64,000 bases of DNA, taken from positions 6,386,001 through 6,450,000 of the forward strand of contig NZ_CP035758.1 in assembly GCF_004208415.1 (NCBI RefSeq). Reading direction: 5' to 3'. The notes below the pieces were generated by a model. It was not told where the DNA came from and made no database searches. It worked only from the letters and a program-made list of their open reading frames with translations. Positions within the stretch are counted from its first letter, which is position 1, and every line of letters starts with the position of its first letter. The translations under genes were made by a program, and so were the position numbers. This document shows, piece after piece, positions 33,587 through 42,950 of the stretch. The DNA comes from Ktedonosporobacter rubrisoli (GTDB lineage Bacteria; Chloroflexota; Ktedonobacteria; Ktedonobacterales; Ktedonobacteraceae).

Positions 33587-36373
33587 TTAAGCCTTCGCCA
33601 CCGCCTTCTCGCTCTTGCGGCGGCGCGGGCGTTCCGTCCCATCCTGCGCCGAGCTCAGCTTCTCATGGTGGTTATGGATAGGCTCAAGAGCTGTATCCAG
33701 CACCTCTGAGATATCGGTAGCAAAGACAAACTTCATCTGCTCGCGCAACTCTTTGGGCAGATCCTCCATCAGGTCTGCCTCATTCTTCTTGGGCATAATG
33801 ACAGTGCGAATGCCTGAACGATAGGCGGCAAGAACCTTCTCTTTCACGCCACCGATAGGCATAACCTTGCCACGCAAGGTTATCTCGCCGGTCATTGCCA
33901 CATCCGAGCGCACCTTACGTTTGCTCGCCAGCGAGACAAGAACCGTGACCATCGTCACGCCTGCCGATGGCCCATCTTTGGGGATGGCTCCTGCGGGAAC
34001 GTGAATATGGATGGCCTGGCCCTCGAACACATTGCTTGGCAAGCCCAGGGCTGCCGCATTCGAGCGCACGTAGCTCAAAGCCGCCGTCGCCGATTCCTTC
34101 ATCACATCCCCAAGCTGCCCGGTCAGAATCAAGCGCTCCTCTTTACCGGGCATCGCCGCTGCCTCAATAAAGATGATCTCGCCGCCCACCGGAGTCCAGA
34201 CCAGCCCTGTCGCGATACCTGGCCGATCAAGGCGCTCGGCCGCCTCCTCAAAGAAGCGCTGGCGACCCAGGTACTCGGGAACCTGCTCGGCCGTCACCTG
34301 AATTGGCGCCTCGCGGCCCTCAGAGATCTGCTTGGCCACCTTACGGCAGAGCGAACCAACCTCGCGCTCAAGATTACGCACGCCGGCCTCACGCGTGTAG
34401 TCGCGCACAATGCGGCGCAACACCTCATCGTCGATCGCCAGCTCATCCTTGTTCAGACCATTGGCCTCAAGCTGCTTGGGCAACAGATAGTTCCGCGCGA
34501 TATGCACCTTCTGTTCCTCAGTATAGCCCGAGAGCTCCAGGATCTCCATACGGTCGCGCAAAGGGGCCGGGATCGGCTCTAAAGCGTTAGCCGTGGCGAT
34601 AAACATCACCTTGGATAGATCAAAGGGCAGATCCAGGTAGTTATCGCGGAAATTGAAGTTTTGCTCCGGGTCCAGCACCTCAAGCAGGGCCGAAGAAGGA
34701 TCGCCGCGCCAATCTGCGCCAACCTTATCGACCTCATCCAGCATAATCACCGGATCGTTGGTATCAACGCGGCGCAAGGTTTGGAGGATGCGGCCCGGCA
34801 TCGCCCCGATGTAGGTACGCCGGTGGCCACGGATCTCTGCCTCGTCGCGAATACCGCCAAGAGACATACGCGCAAACTTGCGCCCAAGCGCCCGCGCAAT
34901 CGACTGGCCCAGCGAAGTCTTACCAACGCCTGGCGGCCCCACAAAGCACAGAATCGGCTCGCGGTTAATCGAGCGTGCTTCTTCCTGTGACTGTAGCGGC
35001 TGCGTCGGTCGGATATCCTCGACCTCAACTCCCTCCTCGGTTACATCCTGCTCGTGTGCGCGCTCCAACTGCTCGGCCTTACGCTCCTCTTTCAAGTGGC
35101 GCACGGCCAGGTATTCAAGGATGCGCTCCTTAATCTTCTCAAGATCGTAGTGATCCTGGTCGAGCACCTGGCGAGCATGGGGCACATCAATCTTTTCGCC
35201 TGTGCTCTTATCCCAGGGCAGGCTAACCAGCAGCTCCAGGTAGGTGCGAATAATACTATATTCAGGTGAGACTGTCGGCAATTTCTCAAGACGCGAAAGC
35301 TCCCGATTGGCCTCCTTAAGAGCCTCCTCGGGCATCCTCGCCTCCTCAATCTTGCGCCGCAGCTCATTTACAGTTGCCTGCTCCTCGCTCTCCTCCCCCA
35401 GCTCGCGCTGAATGGCCTTAAGCTGTTCGCGTAGCAGGTATTCACGCTGCATCTTGCCCATCTCTTCCTGCGCGCTCGTCTGGATCTTCTTCCCCAGTTC
35501 GAAGATCTCCAGCTCATGAGCCAGGAAGGAGCTCAAGTTTTGCAGCTTCTCACGGACAGAATCGAGCTCAAGCAGCTTCTGGCGCAACTCTAGCTCCATC
35601 TGCACAAAGGTAGCGATCACATACACCACCTGGCGTGGTTCCTCAAGATTGAGGGTAGTCGCCGCGACACCTTCGGGCATATTCTGGACCAGCGTAATCA
35701 GGCGCTGGAAGTAGCTAATCACGTTACGCTTGATAGCTTCAGTCTCGTTATCTGCCTCCTGCGTATCGGGTTTTAACGAAACCTGGGCAGCCAGATAGGG
35801 CTTCTCTTGCGTAAATTCCCCAATGACAACGCGCTCCAGGCCCTGTACGGCGATCTGGAGGGTGCCATCTGGCATGCGGAACATTCGGCCAACACGGGCG
35901 ACGGTACCAATTCTGAAGATATCATCTGGCCCGGCCTGCTCAATATCAGCAGCCTTTTGCGCAACCAGAACGACCAGGCGACGATCACTACGCATCACAT
36001 CGTCGATAAGACGAATCGAGCGTTCTTGCCCCACGCCTAGTGGCTGCACAGAAAACGGATAGACAACCACATCTTTCAACGGCAGAACAGGCAAAACATC
36101 AGGGATCGTCAGGCGCTCATCATCCTCAGCATTGTCCTGCGCTTCGTTGTTTTCGCCCTCAACAGCTGAAGGTGAAGCAGACTGCTCACTTTCCTGCGTG
36201 CTCTCTTCTCTATCTGCTGAAGGAGAGGATTCATCATTGCCAGTTTCCTGTGACGCATTCATCTCAATCGGCTGGTTTTGTTCTGGACCAACTGGGGACT
36301 GTGTTTCTGCTAAATGTTCCTCGTGTTCAGACTCCGGATTGGTATAATGCTTCTCCATAACCTTCTCTACCAT
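33587..36373 (-). CDS. lon: ATP-dependent Lon protease
   Basis: Encodes up to 928 residues; ATG 36358 (GAGAAGG just upstream) is an equally possible start. After an acidic Glu/Ser/Gln-rich extension of about 90 residues come the LON substrate-binding domain (about 95-300), the AAA+ module with Walker A GPPGVGKT near 478 and LDEVDKVG Walker B, and the protease domain with catalytic Ser in DGPSAG near 799 and Lys in GGVKEK near 842. It degrades misfolded and regulatory proteins in the cytoplasm. The acidic head is not part of standard Lon. It starts 14 bases after hsp20, forming a proteostasis operon. Confidence 0.95.
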   Translation of the reverse strand: MVEKVMEKHYTNPESEHEEHLAETQSPVGPEQNQPIEMNASQETGNDESSPSADREESTQESEQSASPSAVEGENNEAQDNAEDDERLTIPDVLPVLPLKDVVVYPFSVQPLGVGQERSIRLIDDVMRSDRRLVVLVAQKAADIEQAGPDDIFRIGTVARVGRMFRMPDGTLQIAVQGLERVVIGEFTQEKPYLAAQVSLKPDTQEADNETEAIKRNVISYFQRLITLVQNMPEGVAATTLNLEEPRQVVYVIATFVQMELELRQKLLELDSVREKLQNLSSFLAHELEIFELGKKIQTSAQEEMGKMQREYLLREQLKAIQRELGEESEEQATVNELRRKIEEARMPEEALKEANRELSRLEKLPTVSPEYSIIRTYLELLVSLPWDKSTGEKIDVPHARQVLDQDHYDLEKIKERILEYLAVRHLKEERKAEQLERAHEQDVTEEGVEVEDIRPTQPLQSQEEARSINREPILCFVGPPGVGKTSLGQSIARALGRKFARMSLGGIRDEAEIRGHRRTYIGAMPGRILQTLRRVDTNDPVIMLDEVDKVGADWRGDPSSALLEVLDPEQNFNFRDNYLDLPFDLSKVMFIATANALEPIPAPLRDRMEILELSGYTEEQKVHIARNYLLPKQLEANGLNKDELAIDDEVLRRIVRDYTREAGVRNLEREVGSLCRKVAKQISEGREAPIQVTAEQVPEYLGRQRFFEEAAERLDRPGIATGLVWTPVGGEIIFIEAAAMPGKEERLILTGQLGDVMKESATAALSYVRSNAAALGLPSNVFEGQAIHIHVPAGAIPKDGPSAGVTMVTVLVSLASKRKVRSDVAMTGEITLRGKVMPIGGVKEKVLAAYRSGIRTVIMPKKNEADLMEDLPKELREQMKFVFATDISEVLDTALEPIHNHHEKLSSAQDGTERPRRRKSEKAVAKA

Positions 36374-36387
36374 ATCAACAAGTATAG

Positions 36388-36864
36388 CTACTCTTTGGGT
36401 CCGCTGGTTTGTATACGTACACGCTCCGGTTGGCTTGCAGGTAACTTTGGTAGGTCTACCCAGAGAAAGCCATTCTCATAGCGTGCCGAAACCGCCTCCC
36501 GCTCAATAGGATAGGGGATAAAGACCTCAACGCGAAATGGGCCATAGCGAATTTGCGCCTCATGATAAGACAGGTTCCCCCTACCCTCATGATCGTCACG
36601 CCTCTCACCGCTAATCACCAGAGCGTCTTCGTAAAGAGTAACTTCGATTTCTTCTTCCTTCATGCCAGCGAGTTCGACCTTGACCGTCATCATCTGCTCC
36701 GATTCAAGAATATCGGCCAGAGGACGCCACGTTGCGGATCGATGAAGCATTGATTGCTGACTTTGGCGCAGTACTTCCTGCAATAGTTGACGATAATGAT
36801 GCTCCAACTGCTTCTGTGACCCATCAGTATAGCGATAGGTCACGTGCCGATAGCGCATTCGCAT
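36388..36864 (-). CDS. Hsp20/alpha-crystallin small heat-shock protein
   Basis: Encodes 158 residues. The alpha-crystallin domain covers about 50-145 (VKVELAGMKEEEIEVTLYED, then LSYHEAQIRYGPFRVEVFIP and a YENGFLWVDLPK strand). It is an ATP-independent holdase that keeps unfolding proteins soluble. The N-terminus is Arg/Tyr/Gln-rich. AAGAGGTAAA lies before the ATG. It is the first gene of an operon with lon, so it hands clients to a protease. No CIRCE element (TTAGCACTC repeat) was found upstream. Confidence 0.9.
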   Translation of the reverse strand: MRMRYRHVTYRYTDGSQKQLEHHYRQLLQEVLRQSQQSMLHRSATWRPLADILESEQMMTVKVELAGMKEEEIEVTLYEDALVISGERRDDHEGRGNLSYHEAQIRYGPFRVEVFIPYPIEREAVSARYENGFLWVDLPKLPASQPERVRIQTSGPKE

Positions 36865-37376
36865 GGCTCGTTTACCTCTTATATAGAGAACAGACCAGTG
36901 CTGCTGGTTCCTCTTCTAATGTGTTGCCGGGGACATCACGATCAGGGCGCTATCAGTGTGGTTCTCTCCTCACTGTATAAAAAAGGCAAAAGGTAAAAGT
37001 ACATAGAAACCGCATGCCCTTTGCCTTTTGCCGTGATCACGCTTCCTGATTTATACCTGCATTCGAAAAGACCGCTCTCCCTTACCTTTCTGCACTGCGA
37101 AGGCCGGGCTGATCTGCCTGTATCTTCAAGCCCTTCATTCCAGTTCCCCTCTTGTCAGTCTCTTCAGCGGCCACTTCAGGCCCTTCTCCTTCCACAGCTT
37201 GCCAGGAAGCAGAGAGCAGAGACCCCGCAAGTCCGGGCGAGAACATTCCTGGGAGCTCTCAGCACACAGCCGGCTACATGCATACTCCAACCAGTATCCA
37301 GGCGAAGCAGCTCTCCTCCTAGCCCATCCCCACCCTCAATGCACCTGAATGCGGGACACTTCTGTGAAGATGCCGT
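36865..37376. other. Intergenic region, no supported gene
   Basis: A long-loop inverted repeat GGCAAAAGG / CCTTTTGCC joins 36985-36993 and 37024-37032. A plus-strand frame of 152 codons (37021-37479) runs antisense to the next gene and lacks any signature. Confidence 0.45.
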
Positions 37377-37583
37377 CTACGCAATGGGAAGGTCTTTTTC
37401 ACCCGCCGCTAGAGCTTTCTGGCAATCCGGGCAGATATACTCAAACTCGGAGTTGCCGTCTGAGAGCACATCGCTTTGAATAACACGGGCATACCGTAGG
37501 CGCGTAGCTTTCCCACATCTTGCACAATTGACGTATGTTTCCGAGACGGCGGTACGTCGGGTTCCAAGAACATCTTCCTGCAT
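37377..37583 (-). CDS. Small zinc-ribbon protein
   Basis: Encodes 68 residues with two CxxC pairs, Cys20/Cys23 and Cys51/Cys54, spaced as in a treble-clef or rubredoxin-like zinc ribbon. The rest is polar and includes KATRLRYARVIQSD between the pairs. A binding role for nucleic acid or protein is typical of such small ribbons, but no family is identified. The ATG has a weak GGGG site upstream. It is transcribed away from the repeat element at 37847-37944. Confidence 0.65.
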   Translation of the reverse strand: MQEDVLGTRRTAVSETYVNCARCGKATRLRYARVIQSDVLSDGNSEFEYICPDCQKALAAGEKDLPIA

Positions 37584-37846
37584 GACCGACCCCTGTCTTT
37601 CTATATGGTTTCAGAAATGACGACGTGTGGACCCGCAATCAACCTGGGAGACTGAAAAGTAGAGCGTGTGAACGCCATAGAACAACCTCCAGGCCTCCTA
37701 TATGGCCCAACACCTTTGATTATGGCATGCATCACTTGAAATTGCAAGAGTTGTTTGACGTGTTCCTGTTGATATGCTACTATGTTTCTATATTCCTCAT
37801 CGGTGTTTATTTTACACGAACCGCTGGCAAAAAAATAGTGCGTGAT

Positions 37847-37944
37847 TGACATGAGTCATCTCTCTTTTTTGTGCTCCGCCTACGGCGGCACGGCAGGAGG
37901 GGAAGAGGATGGGGCAACAGCCCTCAGTCAAGGGGCAAGCTCCC
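37847..37944. repeat. Intergenic repeat element, copy A
   Basis: About 98 bases that resemble copy B at 42049-42145. The first 44 bases match at 34 positions (starting TGACATGAGT and ending CGGCGGCA), and shorter blocks further on match too (AGGxTGGGGC, AAGGxG). It can form a GTGC-CCGCC/GGCGG-CAC hairpin. Lies between a zinc-ribbon gene and a hypothetical gene. Confidence 0.6.
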
Positions 37945-38005
37945 TGTCACCCCTGCTCACAAATCTCAGGGCGATTCATGTGATAACGACGAGGGCAGAG
38001 ACGAT

Positions 38006-38479
38006 ATGATCACGCAAACGATCAAACGTTGGTTGGACAAGCTGTTCGCGTGGTGGCCCTGGAAGCAATCTTCGCCCACCAGTTATGCCCGCCCTGTGAG
38101 CAACTTAAATACAGGTTTAGCGCAAGAGACCATCTGGCATACGCTGCCGGAAGGGCCTTTCCCGCAGCTCGGCATTATGTCTATCGCCGTCGAGCAAGAG
38201 AAGGACGAGGGTATTTATCATACCAATCGCCCGGAGCCCGACGAGCTGCCTGAGAGCTATGGACAACCTGTATCACCTGTGACTACGGAACATAGTAATC
38301 CTGCACAACAGCCCCCTGCACAGACGACTGAGCAGAAGGAGACTCATCCTTCCCCGACGCCAGAGCAGCATTTTGCTTTTCTGCTCTACCTTGTCGAGCA
38401 TGGACATATCAATGAAGGCTTTGCTGATGGGCAGGTACCTGAACAGTATCGTAAATTGCATAGGCCTCCCTCGTCCTGA
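38006..38479 (+). CDS. Hypothetical protein
   Basis: Encodes 157 residues if it starts at the ATG at 38006; the longer frame from 37871 would translate the repeat element and is unlikely. The N-terminus is a Trp/Lys-rich amphipathic helix (IKRWLDKLFAWWPWK), which might touch the membrane. The middle is Pro/Glu/Thr-rich and probably disordered, and the last about 40 residues form a helix-rich end (HFAFLLYLVEHGHINEGF). No family recognised and no good ribosome site. Possible reading frame with moderate support. Confidence 0.5.
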   Translation: MITQTIKRWLDKLFAWWPWKQSSPTSYARPVSNLNTGLAQETIWHTLPEGPFPQLGIMSIAVEQEKDEGIYHTNRPEPDELPESYGQPVSPVTTEHSNPAQQPPAQTTEQKETHPSPTPEQHFAFLLYLVEHGHINEGFADGQVPEQYRKLHRPPSS

Positions 38480-38717
38480 ACCTTGCGCGACAGGGCAAAG
38501 ATGAGCAGGAAGCTTGCGCACGGTTTCCATTCGCAAATGTGACAAATCCTGACCGCTGGCCAGGGCTTGACAACCAGAGGCAGCTAGAAGGATGGCTGCG
38601 ACTGGTTGTCAGTTGTGGCTCAGTTGATGCTGACCTGCTGGTTCCCTTCTCTTGGGATAGGCGACTTGCCTGGCCGCAGAAAAACGGGCCAAGCAGGCTT
38701 ATTTTATGCCCTGCCGC

Positions 38718-39593
38718 TTACTTGCTGGCCGTGTAGCCCTGGGCTCTTGCTTCGTCTTCGGAAGCAAAATAGATCACGGTCAGGGGCTTTTCCGCAGCCG
38801 TAGTGATCTGCTCAAGTGGCATTTTCGCCGGATAATACTGTTTCGTCTCTACTATGCCCACAAACGCTGTTCCTTCCGGCACGCCGCGCTCTTCCTCAGG
38901 CTCTACGACAGCGATGGCCGGTTTCGCCTCCTGGGCTGGGGCTGCAGAAGAGGAAGCCTGGGGCTTGCTGGTTCGGATCTCGCCGGCGCCTGAGGTTCGG
39001 CTGGCTTCGGGCACAAGCTGGATATGCTGCTCTGTCTCTGGCTCTGGCTGCATACGCTTGCGAATAAACAGGTAGGCAAGGATGCCGGCGCTCAGCAGGC
39101 CAAGGGTAAAACCGGCAATGGTCCAATACTTGCTGCGATGCTCTGCCAGCTCACGGGCGGCCTCCTGGCTGCGCTTCTGCAGCTCCTGTTGCATCAATTG
39201 GCCGCGCTTGCCCAATTCGCGTGCAGCCTCTTCGCCGCGCTTGCTCAGTTCCAGCGAGGCCTTATTGCCACGCTCGGCCAGGTCGCGGGTAACCTCGCTG
39301 CCCCGCTCTAGCAGGTTGCTTGTCATTTTACTGCCGCTCTCTACAAGGCTCTGGGAGAGCTGGCTACCGCGCGCGACGAGCTCCTCGGTTAGCTCGCTCG
39401 CCTTTTCGGCTTGCTTAAGCGAGGCCTCACGCAGCACCCCAGCTTGCTGCTCCGAAAGCGCGCGCAGACTTCGCGTGCGCTCCTGCAAACGATTGACAAT
39501 GGTGCTAACCACAGGTCCGACGACGGTAAGGGCCAGGAAGCCAACACGTAGCCAGCGACCCGCCTCACCTGCCACGCTCTTATTATCACTCAT
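38718..39593 (-). CDS. Membrane protein with seven 11-residue repeats and a sunset-like tail
   Basis: Encodes 291 residues. A hydrophobic segment lies at 14-36, and a charged helix follows. Residues 75-151 hold seven tandem 11-residue repeats of the form RGxxxxxxLxx (for example RGSEVTRDLAE, RGNKASLELSK, RGEEAARELGK), a hendecad pattern that favours a long, nearly straight coiled coil. A second membrane helix is at about 157-178. After a disordered, Ala/Glu/Ser-rich linker the last 45 residues end with VIYFASEDEARAQGY, like the C-terminal half of Ada-metal-binding/sunset domains but without cysteines. Probably a structural or stretch-type envelope protein; function unknown. GGCAGATTCCCC precedes the start. 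Confidence 0.72.
   Translation of the reverse strand: MSDNKSVAGEAGRWLRVGFLALTVVGPVVSTIVNRLQERTRSLRALSEQQAGVLREASLKQAEKASELTEELVARGSQLSQSLVESGSKMTSNLLERGSEVTRDLAERGNKASLELSKRGEEAARELGKRGQLMQQELQKRSQEAARELAEHRSKYWTIAGFTLGLLSAGILAYLFIRKRMQPEPETEQHIQLVPEASRTSGAGEIRTSKPQASSSAAPAQEAKPAIAVVEPEEERGVPEGTAFVGIVETKQYYPAKMPLEQITTAAEKPLTVIYFASEDEARAQGYTASK
39141..39371 (-). repeat. Seven tandem 33-bp coding repeats (hendecads)
   Basis: Each unit encodes 11 residues starting Arg-Gly (Ser-Gly in the second, Arg-Ser in the last). The units are diverged at DNA level, so the pattern is kept by selection on the protein. Confidence 0.8.
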
Positions 39594-39996
39594 GGGGAAT
39601 CTGCCTTTCTTATATTTGCCCGCATAGGATCAGGGGCGAAAAGGGGTAGTCAGTTGGAGATGCTAACGTATCCCTATGCATGAGCGTTGGAAATATAGCG
39701 CTTCTCTGTGTGCTGCTCAGGTTATCGGCCCCTGCGGTCAGCATCTCTAGCAGCATGGGAGCACGAAATATAGTATGCAGCGTGTTTCAAAATGTGTCAA
39801 GAAGCGATAGCAATGGATATAGAGTTGCGGTATCCCCTGCCCAGCCTACGAAAAGGGATTTGGCGCTGCCCCGCCCCTTCTCTTTTCAGTCTACCCATCA
39901 AGGCAAATATACTATTTCATTCTGACAGAGGGACAAGGCCCGGAACGACATTGTACCAGGAGCAACTATCCCTGGTGGAAGCTGAAAGAGGGGTCG
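39594..39996. other. Intergenic region, no supported gene
   Basis: About 400 bases upstream of the hendecad gene and downstream of the hypothetical at 39997. No hairpin or repeat stands out. Confidence 0.5.
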
Positions 39997-40431
39997 CTAA
40001 AAGTCTTCGGTCGCGAACTCACTCAGCTGAAGAACAAGACGGCAGAAGTGTAACATGGCCGAGGCAGATTCCAGATAGGCTTCGTCGCTAGCTGCAGCCT
40101 GTTGAGTAACTGTAGCGCGCCGGCGCAATGCGCGCAAGACAACCATGACATCTTCTTTGAGGGAGGTATCCAATTCGCCCCGCTGCATCAGCGAGATCAC
40201 CTGATTCACAATAGAATCGACCTCACGACGCATGGAACTCAGATCATTGATCCATGAATCGTCATCGGCCCTATTGCCACCATCCCAAAATAAGGCATCT
40301 GCAAATTGCTCTTGCCGCTTAATATCGCTGCGCATTGGTTTGCGCATCGGTCGGAGGTGAGCCTGGGGTTCTTCTTGCTTTACTCCTAGCTCACGCAGTA
40401 GCACGGCCAGTTCTTCTTCCCAGCCAGCCAT
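39997..40431 (-). CDS. Hypothetical helical protein
   Basis: Encodes 144 residues with a strong AAGGAGG ribosome site. It is nearly all alpha-helical: an N-terminal helix (WEEELAVLLRELGVKQEEP), a basic segment near 27-40, then two long helices rich in Leu, Arg and Glu that could pair as a coiled coil. The first helix resembles the start of the hypothetical protein at 51811 (LESFLAELGVEMEQPED), so both may share a short N-terminal motif. No signal peptide. Function unknown. Confidence 0.65.
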   Translation of the reverse strand: MAGWEEELAVLLRELGVKQEEPQAHLRPMRKPMRSDIKRQEQFADALFWDGGNRADDDSWINDLSSMRREVDSIVNQVISLMQRGELDTSLKEDVMVVLRALRRRATVTQQAAASDEAYLESASAMLHFCRLVLQLSEFATEDF

Positions 40432-40681
40432 AGAGCACCTCCTTGTGAAACAACCGCAAACAGTGATCTGAGCCGGACTTGTCAGCCCGCGAAGTCCTGT
40501 ACCTGAGCGTAAAGGCGCCTGCTGTCAGGCTTGCTACCAGGCCTAAAACTCTACCCGAAGTGTAGCACAGTGTATCATTGTTGTAAATGGCCCGAATGGT
40601 TAGGCCAGGTCTGGCCCTTCTTGTCTATACGCGACCTGGCCCTTAAACCATCTCTGGCCTACGTTCGGCCTGAGAAGCCTG

Positions 40682-41878
40682 CTAGATTGGGAGAATATGT
40701 GCCGGGAGGTGAGGTAGTACCTTGACAATAGCTGTGATGATCAAGGCCACGACAAACAAAAGCCCAAAGAAGGCTTGCAATTTCAGGGTCTCGCGCATTA
40801 CGAGATGCAGCCCGACCGGCATATCGGTACGCAGCATACCCGTAACAACAATCACAAGGGTTGGCAGCGTCCAAAAAGTGATGAGTAGCCAGTGAGGCCC
40901 GCCCGAAGGCAGCGCGAGAGCCGCGATGAGCCCATAAGCTCCCAGAAGCAAGACGAAAAACCAGGCCCGGTTCCATTGCAGCCCGAGCAGGGTGGCAAGC
41001 GTGTGCTTGCCGGCCTGAGAATCGTCTTCGGCATCGCGCATATTGTTGGCATGGATAATGGCCGCCGCCAGCAGGCCCAGCGGGACACCATAGAGAAACG
41101 CGCTGGGGGACAGATGTCCCGTCTGCGTTACATAGGCTCCTGCCGTGATTAATGGACCAAAAACCACAAAACCAACGAGCTCCCCGAGCGCTAACGAAGA
41201 TAGCGAGCGTGGGCCCGCGCTAAAGAAATAGGCGCCCAACAGCCCGAGCAGACCAAAGAGCAAGATGAGCGGCCCGGCGGCCAGAACAGTGGTCAGGCCG
41301 AGAAGCGCACCCACGCCAAGCAGAGCTAAGCCGATGATCAGCACGCGCGTTGGCTTGACAATGCCCTGCTGAATCAGCCCGCCAGGACCAAGCGTATTGG
41401 CGGTATCCACGCCTCGCGTATAATCATAATAATCGTTGACAAGATTTGCGCCTGCCTGCAAGAGCAGTACAGCCACAATCGCCACAAGAAAAGGCAAGAT
41501 GTGAAACTGCCCCAGGGGTGTTCGCGTAGAAACGCTTTGAGACCAGGCCAGCACGCTGCCCAGCAGGGCAGGCGCGACGGCCAGGGAAAGGTACGCGGGA
41601 CGTATCCCGTCCTTCCAGATCTGCGTCCATTCGGCAGTGCTACGCCGATATTCTGCCGGTGGGGCCACCAGCGGCTCTGGCGTACTTACCTGCTCTGTGG
41701 CTTCTACCGAATGTACAGTAATCTCTGGCTGCAGGTTACTTATCGTCTGCAGCGATCCCAGGGGTATAGTCGGAACCTCCTCCGCCTGTACGGATTCTGC
41801 TGTGACTATTTGTGATGATGTTGTGGCTTGAGGTGTTTCTTTTTCTTTCTCAATTTCGGTTATTTCTTCGCTTTCCAT
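40682..41878 (-). CDS. menA: 1,4-dihydroxy-2-naphthoate prenyltransferase (MenA, UbiA family)
   Basis: Encodes 398 residues from ATG 41878, which has AGAGGGGGGC upstream; a longer frame starts at 42010. After an acidic, Pro/Thr-rich extension of about 100 residues come about nine membrane helices. The first Asp motif NLVNDYYDYTRGVDT near 147 and the second NNMRDAEDDSQAGK near 276 bind Mg and the polyprenyl diphosphate. The enzyme attaches the isoprenoid tail to DHNA in menaquinone synthesis. LGPGGLIQQG after the first motif is typical of MenA. The disordered N-terminal extension is not usual. Other men genes are not adjacent. Confidence 0.86.
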   Translation of the reverse strand: MESEEITEIEKEKETPQATTSSQIVTAESVQAEEVPTIPLGSLQTISNLQPEITVHSVEATEQVSTPEPLVAPPAEYRRSTAEWTQIWKDGIRPAYLSLAVAPALLGSVLAWSQSVSTRTPLGQFHILPFLVAIVAVLLLQAGANLVNDYYDYTRGVDTANTLGPGGLIQQGIVKPTRVLIIGLALLGVGALLGLTTVLAAGPLILLFGLLGLLGAYFFSAGPRSLSSLALGELVGFVVFGPLITAGAYVTQTGHLSPSAFLYGVPLGLLAAAIIHANNMRDAEDDSQAGKHTLATLLGLQWNRAWFFVLLLGAYGLIAALALPSGGPHWLLITFWTLPTLVIVVTGMLRTDMPVGLHLVMRETLKLQAFFGLLFVVALIITAIVKVLPHLPAHILPI

Positions 41879-42296
41879 ACGCCCCCCTCTAAGCGTAGTC
41901 AGGCAGGAAGTGCGCACGCTCCTTGCAGACCCGGCTGCATTACTGGCTGGCAGAGAAGGCAAACAATCTGACACCTCCCGCTTTTTCCGAAGAGCACAAA
42001 GCCCCGGCATTAAGGATAGTAGTGTGCAAAGGTTTAAAAATGACTATCTGACATGAGTTATCCCTGATTTTTATGTACCGCTCGCGGCGGCAGGCTCATG
42101 AGTGAAAAGGCTGGGGCCGCTCTCCTGCTTAAGGAGTTTGCCCCCAGCAACCAGTGCGAAAAAAACTTCGTGACGACTCATGCCTCAATAAATAACCCCT
42201 ATAATTAAGTACACGAATAGATGCTGTTGTTAGTATACCGAATCAGAAAAATGAACCAGATCACATTACTCGCGACGATATAGATATTGTTATTTT
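41879..42296. other. Intergenic region containing repeat copy B
   Basis: Apart from the repeat at 42049-42145, no gene or clear promoter. It lies upstream of menA and downstream of the translin-like gene (both minus strand). Confidence 0.5.
42049..42145. repeat. Intergenic repeat element, copy B
   Basis: Second copy of the element at 37847-37944, in the same orientation, 170 bases upstream of the menA start on the other strand. It also has a CCGC-tcgc-GGCGG hairpin after a T-run. Confidence 0.6.
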
Positions 42297-42950
42297 TCAG
42301 GCTTTTGCTGAGTTTTGCCGCTGCAGATCCTGTTGTAGTTCGCGAATTGAGCGCTGCAATTGAGCTTGCACCATGGCAGTCGTAAGATCTCCGCGCGTCT
42401 TCTCAAGGATGCCACGGGTGGCGTCGGTAGTGCGCCTCAAGCCAGCGGTAATTGCGTCGGGAAAATCCACAGAGATAAGCACGGCATAGATATCATCCAT
42501 ATAGCTCAAGTAGCGCTCACAATCCTGTAGATTGCCCCGCCTGAGCTGATCCAGCAAATAGCGCCTGAGCTCACCTACGGCTTCCGCCAACCCATTAAGG
42601 TATGCGGCGCTGCCTATCACTAAGGCGTCGGCTCCCGGTAAAGAGCGATGCTGGGTCAAGGCCGCAAAACAGGAGGCTTCGGCATATTCTTTTTGCGCAT
42701 CCTGGACAAAGCCAGCATAGTAGATATCAAGGTGCTCTTTCAAATCTTCGGCCATCTCGCTAAGCAAGGTGGCGGCCTGTGCGAGCAGCTCTTCGGCTGC
42801 CTGAAATTCGTGCCGGTGGGCGGCGCGAATACTATTGGCACAGTAACGAATGGCAGCGCGCGATTTGGGGAGTGCACGTTCGCGTGCTGCATGTTTAAGT
42901 GCCAGGTGCTTGATTGCTTCTTGTCCTACCGCATCTACATTGTCGGGCAT
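42297..42950 (-). CDS. Translin-family protein
   Basis: Encodes 217 residues, the normal translin length, all helical. Markers are HEFQAAEELLAQAATLL, the conserved AGFVQDAQKEYAEAS helix (the acidic site in this family), AAYLNGLAEAVGELRRYLLDQL and the C-terminal DFPDAITAGLRRTTDATRGILEKTRGDLT. Translins bind single-stranded DNA and RNA as ring octamers; with TRAX they degrade RNA. They are widespread in eukaryotes and archaea and rare in bacteria. Glu and Asp residues near the active position of TRAX are partly present, so nuclease action is possible. A single gene with no clear partner. Confidence 0.85.
   Translation of the reverse strand: MPDNVDAVGQEAIKHLALKHAARERALPKSRAAIRYCANSIRAAHRHEFQAAEELLAQAATLLSEMAEDLKEHLDIYYAGFVQDAQKEYAEASCFAALTQHRSLPGADALVIGSAAYLNGLAEAVGELRRYLLDQLRRGNLQDCERYLSYMDDIYAVLISVDFPDAITAGLRRTTDATRGILEKTRGDLTTAMVQAQLQRSIRELQQDLQRQNSAKA

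Noticed and set aside
37021..37479. Plus-strand frame of 152 codons
   Set aside because: Overlaps the zinc-ribbon gene on the other strand and has a random, Pro/Ser-rich composition.
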